18,932 nucleotides of DNA. Source: an uncultured Clostridia bacterium. GTDB lineage: Bacteria; Bacillota; Clostridia; Oscillospirales; Acutalibacteraceae. This document shows positions 13,827 to 18,932 of this stretch, one piece after another. The DNA lies in NCBI GenBank assembly GCA_904420155.1, contig CAJFUH010000032.1, forward strand, positions 1 to 18,932, read 5' to 3'. Under the pieces are notes generated by a model, which was not told where the DNA came from, did not search any database, and was given only the letters and a program-made list of their open reading frames with translations. Both the position numbers and the translations under genes were made by a program. Numbering within the stretch: the first letter of the stretch is position 1; every line of letters begins with the position of its first letter.

Positions 13827-13859
13827 GATTTTATTTGTCTAAATGGAGAAGGTAACCTT

Positions 13860-15224
13860 ATGATACATCAGTATAAATTAAATGGCTATAGTATTGTTCT
13901 GGATGTCAACAGCGGCGCCGTTCATGTAGTAGACGATTGTTCTTACGATATCTTGAAAATGATTTCCAATCAAGAGGAAATGGGCGAAGAGATCCCGCAG
14001 GAAGTGTTACAGCAATTAAAAGGAACTTACAGCGAAGCGGATCTGCGGGAAAGTTATGAAGAGCTCTATACCCTATATCAGGCCGGCCAGCTTTTTTCTT
14101 CCGATTCTTATGAACCCTTTGCCAGTATGATGACCGAGGCTCCCGTCAAAGCGATGTGCCTCAATATTGCCCATGATTGCAATTTGCGGTGTGAATACTG
14201 CTTTGCCGCGAAGGGGGATTTTGGACGTGGGCGCATGTTGATGCCGTTAGAAATCGGGAAGAAAGCCATTGATTTCTTAATAGAGCGTTCGGGAAGCCGG
14301 CACAACTTGGAAGTGGATTTCTTTGGTGGGGAACCGCTGATGAATTTTGATGTGGTCAAGCAGGTGGTGGAATATGCCAGAAGCCTGGAGGAGGCCAACC
14401 ATAAGAAATTCCGCTTTACCATTACCACCAATGGACTGTTGCTCACCGATGACAAGATCGACTTTATCAATAGGGAGATGTCCAATGTAGTGCTGTCCCT
14501 GGATGGCCGCAAAGAGGTTAATGACCGGTTGCGAGTGCGGGTGAATGGGGACGGCTGTTATGACCGTATTGTGCCGCAATATCAAAAATTGGTGGCCCAA
14601 CGTGGGGAGAAAGACTATTATGCCCGAGGGACTTTCACCAAATATAATTTGGATTTTACCCAAGATGTGCTGCATATGGCGGACTTGGGGTTTGACCAGG
14701 TCTCAGTGGAACCCGTGGTATCAGACGTAAAGATGGATTATTCTATCAAAGAAGAGGATCTTCCCCGTGTCTTTGAGGAATATGAAACCCTGGCAAAGAC
14801 CTTAATTGACCGGAAAAAGAAGGGAAAGGGCTTTAATTTCTTTCACTTTATGTTGGATCTGGATCAAGGGCCTTGCGCGATTAAAAGGCTGCGGGGCTGT
14901 GGCTGCGGGAATGAGTATGTAGCGGTCACCCCAGAGGGGGAAATTTATCCCTGTCACCAGTTTGTGGGAGAGGACCAGTGGAAAATGGGTGATCTGAGGG
15001 ACGGTTCTTTTAACGACGAGATGAAGAAAACTTTTGCTAAGGCCAATGTGTATACCAAAAAAGAGTGTAAAAATTGCTGGGCAAAATTTTATTGCAGCGG
15101 GGGATGTAACGCCAACAGCTGGCAATACGAGGGCGATATTTTGAAGTCGCATAAAATTTCTTGCGATTTGGAAAAGAAACGTCTGGAATGCGCCATCATG
15201 ATGAAGGCGGCTTTGGCGGAATAA
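13860..15224 (+). CDS. scfB: SCIFF maturase, radical SAM/SPASM thioether-forming enzyme
   Basis: A 454-residue enzyme that installs sulfur-to-carbon thioether bonds in SCIFF. Residues 1-85 resemble a PqqD-like RiPP recognition element (MIHQYKLNGYSIVLDVNSGAVHVVDD). The radical SAM cluster motif CNLRCEYC has C107, C111 and C114. GGEP (156-159) is the SAM-binding motif. A SPASM domain with auxiliary Fe-S ligands occupies the C-terminus, with cysteines at 339, 347, 349, 365, 403, 406, 412, 416, 435 and 444, including YPCHQF and CxxCWAKFYCSGGC. The ATG at 13860 has GGAGAAGG 7 nt upstream. An in-frame GTG at 13812 lies inside the hairpin and is unlikely. A strong terminator follows. Two conserved features, precursor adjacency and the cysteine pattern, make the call firm. 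Confidence 0.95.
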   Translation: MIHQYKLNGYSIVLDVNSGAVHVVDDCSYDILKMISNQEEMGEEIPQEVLQQLKGTYSEADLRESYEELYTLYQAGQLFSSDSYEPFASMMTEAPVKAMCLNIAHDCNLRCEYCFAAKGDFGRGRMLMPLEIGKKAIDFLIERSGSRHNLEVDFFGGEPLMNFDVVKQVVEYARSLEEANHKKFRFTITTNGLLLTDDKIDFINREMSNVVLSLDGRKEVNDRLRVRVNGDGCYDRIVPQYQKLVAQRGEKDYYARGTFTKYNLDFTQDVLHMADLGFDQVSVEPVVSDVKMDYSIKEEDLPRVFEEYETLAKTLIDRKKKGKGFNFFHFMLDLDQGPCAIKRLRGCGCGNEYVAVTPEGEIYPCHQFVGEDQWKMGDLRDGSFNDEMKKTFAKANVYTKKECKNCWAKFYCSGGCNANSWQYEGDILKSHKISCDLEKKRLECAIMMKAALAE

Positions 15225-15261
15225 GAGATAGAGAAAGTTTCATAGGAAAACTTATCTGGTC

Positions 15262-15300
15262 GCAAAAGCCCGAGGTTTTCGGGCTTTTGCATTTTTATTT
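15262..15300 (+). terminator. Rho-independent terminator after scfB
   Basis: GCAAAAGCCCGA (15262-15273) and TCGGGCTTTTGC (15279-15290) form a 12-bp stem with a 5-nt loop, followed by ATTTTTATTTT. It ends the SCIFF operon 38 nt after the scfB stop. The rest of the gap up to proC holds only a weak 4-bp hairpin near 15337-15348 and the proC promoter. Confidence 0.85.
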
Positions 15301-15385
15301 TGAACTTTAGCATAAAAGCGTTAGCAAAGCGGTGCAGTCATTCGACTGATTTTGATAGGATTTTTTGAAAAATAAAGTATTAGCA

Positions 15386-15419
15386 TTGATTTTTTGTGAA
15401 AAAGGTATTATAGTATAAT
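15386..15419 (+). promoter_or_regulatory. Sigma-A promoter of proC
   Basis: TTGATT (15386-15391), a 17-nt spacer and TATAGT (15409-15414). An overlapping TATAAT (15414-15419) could serve with a weaker -35. The proC start is about 25 nt beyond. Confidence 0.65.
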
Positions 15420-15439
15420 ACTACAAGGTAGGTGTTATC

Positions 15440-16246
15440 ATGCAAAAAGTAAAAATTGGTTTTATCGGCACGGGAAATATGGCGCAGGCGATTATACATG
15501 GGATGCTCAAAAGCCGGCAATATCTCCCGGAACAGATAAACCTTTATGATGTAGATCAGGAAAAGTGTGAAAAGTTAGCAGAGCAGGGAATGCAGGCATT
15601 GAGCAGCTCTAGCGATGTAGTAAAAGAGAGCAATATTATCTTCTTAGCGGTGAAACCCCAGAATTACAGCGAGGTTCTGCAAGGGGTCCGGACGGCTGCC
15701 ACCCAAGAGAAATTATTTGTATCCATTGCCGCGGGCATTTCGATCCCTTATATTGTCCGGGAATTGGGTGTCAATTGCCCGGTAGTGCGGGTCATGCCAA
15801 ATACTCCCCTATTGATCGGTAAAGGAGCCACGGCGCTTTGCCGCGCTGATAACGTGACAGACCAGCAGTTTCAGTGCGTAAAGGAAATCTTTGAGGCGTC
15901 CGGGGAAACAGCGGTATTGACAGAGGATAAAATGAATGCGGTGATCGCTGTCAACGGCAGCAGCCCCGCTTATGTTTATTTATTTGCAAAAGCTATTATT
16001 GATTATGCGGTAAACCAGGGCATCGATGCTCAAGCGGCATTACAGCTCACTTGTAAAACTCTGGAAGGTAGTGCGGGAATGCTGAAAGAATCCGGTTATA
16101 CGCCGGATGAACTGATTCGGATGGTCTCCTCTCCGGGAGGAACTACCCTCAAAGCGTTGGAAGCGTTGGAAGAAAGAGGGTTTTATCAGGCCCTTCTGGA
16201 AGCGATGGATCGTTGTACGCAGCGTGCGGAAGAATTAGGAAAATAA
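15440..16246 (+). CDS. proC: Pyrroline-5-carboxylate reductase
   Basis: A 268-residue NAD(P)H-dependent enzyme that makes the last step of proline synthesis. The N-terminal Rossmann motif is IGFIGTGNMAQAI (6-18). AVKPQNY, VRVMPNTP and NGSSPAYVY follow in the usual order. The P5CR signature near the C-terminus is SPGGTTLKALEALEERGF, with the preceding all-alpha dimerisation domain. Length is normal. The ATG at 15440 has an imperfect AGGTAGGTG about 5 nt upstream. It is the only proline gene in the window; proA/proB are not seen. It is probably monocistronic, since the spoIIM gene downstream has its own candidate promoter. Confidence 0.95.
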   Translation: MQKVKIGFIGTGNMAQAIIHGMLKSRQYLPEQINLYDVDQEKCEKLAEQGMQALSSSSDVVKESNIIFLAVKPQNYSEVLQGVRTAATQEKLFVSIAAGISIPYIVRELGVNCPVVRVMPNTPLLIGKGATALCRADNVTDQQFQCVKEIFEASGETAVLTEDKMNAVIAVNGSSPAYVYLFAKAIIDYAVNQGIDAQAALQLTCKTLEGSAGMLKESGYTPDELIRMVSSPGGTTLKALEALEERGFYQALLEAMDRCTQRAEELGK

Positions 16247-16266
16247 GGAAAGGCGAGGACAAGGAT

Positions 16267-16295
16267 TCATAAATCTTTTTCGAGGCGCATACTTT
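16267..16295 (+). promoter_or_regulatory. Sigma-E (mother-cell sporulation) promoter candidate for spoIIM
   Basis: TCATAAA (16267-16273) fits the sigma-E -35 pattern KMATAWW completely. After 14 nt, CATACTTT (16288-16295) matches the -10 pattern CATACAHT at seven of eight positions. It lies 57 nt before the spoIIM start and 21 nt after the proC stop. Bacillus spoIIM is known to be sigma-E dependent. The consensus is quoted from memory. Confidence 0.5.
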
Positions 16296-16351
16296 TTTAT
16301 TGACCGCTTTGACCCGATAAACGGAGGAGCGGTTGGAACAGGAGGATGTGT

Positions 16352-16999
16352 ATGAAAAGGATTTATTTTTCTGCGGCTACCCCAAATCTTCATCTCCGTG
16401 TTTTAAAAAAAGAGTTAGCGGGAAAAGGAATGCTTCTTTTGCTCACAGTTATCCTTTTGGCCGGTATGATTTGCGGGACCATTTCCGCTAGGAATTCGGA
16501 CGAAACGATGTTGGCTAGACTGGATTTTCTATTTTTCAATAATTTTCAAACGGAAGGGCAGACAATGCTGGGCGTATTTGCAGCTTCTTTTGTTTCCACA
16601 TTTCTATTCCTACTGGTTCTGTTATGGATGGGAATGTCCCTTTGGGGGACGGTGCTTATCCCTGTACTTCCCTTTTTTCGCGGGTTTGGGTTGGGGGTGT
16701 CCTCCGGCTTTTTATATGCCAGTTATGGCTGGCAAGGGGTATTGTTCCATACAGTGGTTATGCTTCCGGGAATGGTAATTTCTTCGGTAGCGATCTTATT
16801 ATCTGCTCGGGAAGGAATGCGGTTCTCAAAGGAGTTAATCGGGGCCAGTTTTTCTTCTGGAAAAAAAGGAAGAGGGGCTAGTCCTGCTCTGCGGGAATAT
16901 TTGATCCGGAATGGGATGATTTTAATCATAGGGGCTATTGCCGCTTTGCTGGATATGGGTTTGACGACGTTGCTGGCAGGTGCGATCCCTTTGAAATGA
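16352..16999 (+). CDS. spoIIM: Stage II sporulation protein M
   Basis: A 215-residue membrane protein close in length to Bacillus SpoIIM. Hydrophobic spans lie at about 26-45, 71-95, 98-122, 126-149 and 190-212. The FRGFGLG motif (near 110-116) is typical of the SpoIIM/DUF95 family. SpoIIM is the scaffold of the SpoIID-SpoIIM-SpoIIP peptidoglycan-degrading complex that drives engulfment of the forespore. The ATG at 16352 is chosen because GGAGG (16341-16345) is 6 nt upstream; the in-frame ATG at 16346 abuts it. The xerD gene starts 15 nt after the stop, an order also known from Bacillus (spoIIM ... xerD). This is the strongest evidence in the window that the organism forms spores. Confidence 0.9.
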   Translation: MKRIYFSAATPNLHLRVLKKELAGKGMLLLLTVILLAGMICGTISARNSDETMLARLDFLFFNNFQTEGQTMLGVFAASFVSTFLFLLVLLWMGMSLWGTVLIPVLPFFRGFGLGVSSGFLYASYGWQGVLFHTVVMLPGMVISSVAILLSAREGMRFSKELIGASFSSGKKGRGASPALREYLIRNGMILIIGAIAALLDMGLTTLLAGAIPLK

Positions 17000-17014
17000 G
17001 AAGGAAAGGGGAAA

Positions 17015-17920
17015 ATGATGGCGGACTGGTTGGAGGAATTTCAGGAATATCTTGTCTCACAAAAAGGACTATCTGCCAATACGGTCCGGTCTTATCTTAA
17101 AGATGTAGAACATTATATGCAATATTTATGGGATTGTTCTATTGCGCAACCGGAACAGGCCACTTCACAGATCATTCGGGATTATATTGCATATCTGGAG
17201 GAAAAGGGAAGATCGGAATCCACCGTGACACGGAATATCGCTTCTATACGTTGTTATTATCAATATCTTTGCCAGCGGGAAGGCTCTTCTTCTAATCCTG
17301 CCCAAGAGGTTAAGAGGGAAAAAGCGGAGAGAAAGCTGCCGAATATCTTGACAGGAGAAGAATTGGACTTGCTGTTATCCCAACCGAATGTGACCGAGGC
17401 AAAAGGTTGCCGGGACAGGGCAATGATGGAGTTGTTGTATGCCACAGGGATTCGCGTTTCAGAATTAACAGCGCTCAATATAGAGGATCTCGATATCGAG
17501 GAGGGAATCCTGACTTGCAAAGGAAGCAAACATCACAGAAGAATTCCCGTCTATCCTACGGCTATCAAAGCGGTTTCCGATTATTTGGTTCGGTTTCGGG
17601 GGATTTTAGCAAAAGAAAAGGAAGCAGAGGGACAAGCTCTGTTTGTTAACTTAAACGGCAAAAGAATTTCCCGGCAGGGATTTTGGAAAATTATCAAGGC
17701 CTATGCAGTCCGGGCAAATATCACGAAAGAGATTACCCCCCATACGTTGAGGCACTCGTTTGCCTTGCACCTGCTAGAAAATGGAGCGCAGCTTCGGGAT
17801 ATCCAGATTATGATGGGACATGCGGATATTTCTTCGACACAGCTATATGTACAGATCCTTGACCAATTTTATCAAGAATCGTATCATCTTTATCATCCAA
17901 AAGCAAAGAAGAATCGTTGA
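17015..17920 (+). CDS. xerD: XerD-type tyrosine recombinase
   Basis: A 301-residue site-specific recombinase, probably acting at dif to resolve chromosome dimers. The N-terminal SAM-like core-binding domain covers about 1-90 (FQEYLVSQKGLSANTVRSYLKD). The C-terminal catalytic domain holds the full set: R147 (ATGIRVSEL), K169 (CKGSK), H243 and R246 (TPHTLRHSFA), H269 (MGHADIS) and the nucleophile Y278 (STQLYVQ). Spacing agrees with E. coli XerD. The start could be ATG 17015 or 17018; AAAGGGG lies just upstream and slightly favours 17018. Position after spoIIM and the absence of mobile-element features argue for the housekeeping Xer protein rather than an integrase. It could in principle be the XerC partner or sole Xer protein. 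Confidence 0.9.
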   Translation: MMADWLEEFQEYLVSQKGLSANTVRSYLKDVEHYMQYLWDCSIAQPEQATSQIIRDYIAYLEEKGRSESTVTRNIASIRCYYQYLCQREGSSSNPAQEVKREKAERKLPNILTGEELDLLLSQPNVTEAKGCRDRAMMELLYATGIRVSELTALNIEDLDIEEGILTCKGSKHHRRIPVYPTAIKAVSDYLVRFRGILAKEKEAEGQALFVNLNGKRISRQGFWKIIKAYAVRANITKEITPHTLRHSFALHLLENGAQLRDIQIMMGHADISSTQLYVQILDQFYQESYHLYHPKAKKNR

Positions 17921-17945
17921 ATTTCCAGGATAGGAGTTGGAGTAT

Positions 17946-18884
17946 TTGCCATTATTTAATTATAGCAAACCAGGACCGGGTGTAAGCAAAGATGCACCCC
18001 CAAAAAAGAGGATCGTCCTTTATTTTGAATTATTGGGAAGAAAGTTTTTTCCTTTGCTGAGGCTTAATTTGCTGTTTCTGATTCCGGTTATCATTGCGGC
18101 GGCATTGGTTTTTCTCATTGGGACAACGGGGGTAGTGCTGTATGTAGCTTGTATACCCTTGATCCTGTTGGCCCCCTTTTTGGGAGGATTGACTTATGTT
18201 ACCCGCAATTATACGAGGGAGGAACATGCGTTTATTCTTAGTGATTTTTGGGATACAGCAAAATCTAATTGGAAGCAATTAATGATCCACGGCATAATCA
18301 CATATCTATTTATAGTGATTATGGATATTTCTATCCGTTTTTATTCTCTCCAGGCTATCACCCAGGGAAGGCCGTTCTTTTACATCCCTCTTGTCATTTG
18401 CCTGATTTTCTGTATCGTTTTCCTTTTTATGCAGTACTATATTCCCTTGATGATTATCACTTTAGAATTGAATTTAAAGGCTATTTATAAAAATGCTTGG
18501 ATTTTATCACTGGCAGGATTTAAACAGAATTTTTTAGTCACGTTGGTGCTGCTCTTATTTTTTGTGTTGATGGTTTTTTTGTGTGTATTGAGTATTCCTA
18601 CCATGTTGATCGCTCTCTTATTATGTGTTTTGATTCTGTTTTCTTTTATCTCTTTTACCATTAATTTTGCAGTTTATCCTAATATTGAAAAATATCTGAT
18701 TAAACCTTATTATCAGAAACAAGAGGAAAATGAAGAAGGAGAGGATCAGGCGGAAGAGGAGTCCCTTCCCAAGAAGCAATCAGAGTATGTATATGAAAAT
18801 GGCAAGTTAATCAAAAAGTCGTTATTAGAACAGGAAGCTTTGTTTGAAGATTCTTCTTCAGCTAAGAAAAAAGAGGAACACTGA
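17946..18884 (+). CDS. Polytopic membrane protein, DUF624/YesL-like
   Basis: A 312-residue protein opening with PLFNYSKPGPGVSKDAPPKKR and then about five or six hydrophobic spans between residues 30 and 235. I associate this N-terminal pattern with DUF624-like proteins of Clostridia; function unknown. The cytoplasmic C-terminal tail (about 250-312) is strongly acidic and Lys-rich (QEENEEGEDQAEEES, YVYENGKLIKKSLLEQEALFED). Start: AGGAG (17932-17936) is 9 nt before a TTG at 17946 but touches the in-frame TTG at 17937, so 17946 is preferred. It starts 25 nt after xerD and is probably in the spoIIM-xerD transcript. No clear terminator lies in the 48 nt left to the window edge. Confidence 0.65.
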   Translation: MPLFNYSKPGPGVSKDAPPKKRIVLYFELLGRKFFPLLRLNLLFLIPVIIAAALVFLIGTTGVVLYVACIPLILLAPFLGGLTYVTRNYTREEHAFILSDFWDTAKSNWKQLMIHGIITYLFIVIMDISIRFYSLQAITQGRPFFYIPLVICLIFCIVFLFMQYYIPLMIITLELNLKAIYKNAWILSLAGFKQNFLVTLVLLLFFVLMVFLCVLSIPTMLIALLLCVLILFSFISFTINFAVYPNIEKYLIKPYYQKQEENEEGEDQAEEESLPKKQSEYVYENGKLIKKSLLEQEALFEDSSSAKKKEEH

Positions 18885-18932
18885 ATTTCCTTGTGAAAAA
18901 GAAAGCCCTATTGGTTTGATTCCGGTATCAAA

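Noticed and set aside
13812..13859. GTG at 13812 as the start of the SCIFF maturase
   Set aside because: It lies inside the intergenic hairpin and lacks a Shine-Dalgarno site. ATG 13860 has GGAGAAGG at good spacing and matches the family N-terminus.
17015..17920. Tyrosine recombinase as an integrase of a mobile element
   Set aside because: No attachment-site repeats, tRNA gene or cargo genes lie nearby. The length and the spoIIM neighbour fit housekeeping XerD.

Overview
The window looks like chromosomal core sequence from a spore-forming Firmicute of the class Clostridia, probably Oscillospiraceae-like. The taxon is inferred from gene content and order: ywiB-like/argS, rpmG-secE-nusG-rplK-rplA, rplJ-rplL behind an L10 leader, tgt-yajC-(TIGR04086-like membrane gene)-SCIFF-SCIFF maturase, and spoIIM-xerD, together with strong purine-rich Shine-Dalgarno sites, TTG/GTG starts and sigma-A-type promoters. 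I see no insertion sequence, prophage, CRISPR array, tRNA or rRNA gene.

Layout. Positions 1-72 are the tail of a Maf-type nucleotide pyrophosphatase gene, followed by two plus-strand terminator-like hairpins. Positions 252-5681 hold a minus-strand block: D-Ala-D-Ala ligase, glutamate racemase, a DUF1934 (YwiB-like) protein, arginyl-tRNA synthetase, then a homocysteine S-methyltransferase-domain protein. The first four genes overlap or nearly touch. Two of them make the D-amino-acid parts of peptidoglycan. A plus-strand gene of unknown function (5948-6739) follows a divergent promoter. Next comes the transcription/translation cluster (6889-10473): rpmG, secE, nusG, rplK, rplA, then rplJ and rplL behind their own promoter and an L10-type leader with an internal terminator. 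Here rpoB does not follow rplL. A bidirectional terminator and a minus-strand PdaA-like spore-cortex deacetylase gene come instead.

Positions 11419-15300 hold tgt (queuosine), yajC (Sec accessory), a four-helix membrane protein, a 45-residue six-cysteine SCIFF peptide gene and its radical SAM/SPASM maturase. Between the peptide and maturase genes is a large imperfect hairpin that may set their expression ratio. The last part holds proC (proline synthesis), then spoIIM, a XerD-type recombinase and a membrane protein resembling DUF624/YesL. spoIIM is preceded by a good match to a mother-cell sigma-E promoter.

The observations I rate highest are: (a) the SCIFF ribosomally made peptide system and its intergenic hairpin; (b) a pair of matching RNA motifs just upstream of rplK and rplA that look like L1 autoregulatory sites; (c) the sigma-E-like promoter of spoIIM; (d) an Hcy methyltransferase carrying what looks like half of a MetH pterin-binding domain at its C-terminus. 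All functional calls come from reading the sequence and recalling protein families. No database search was run.
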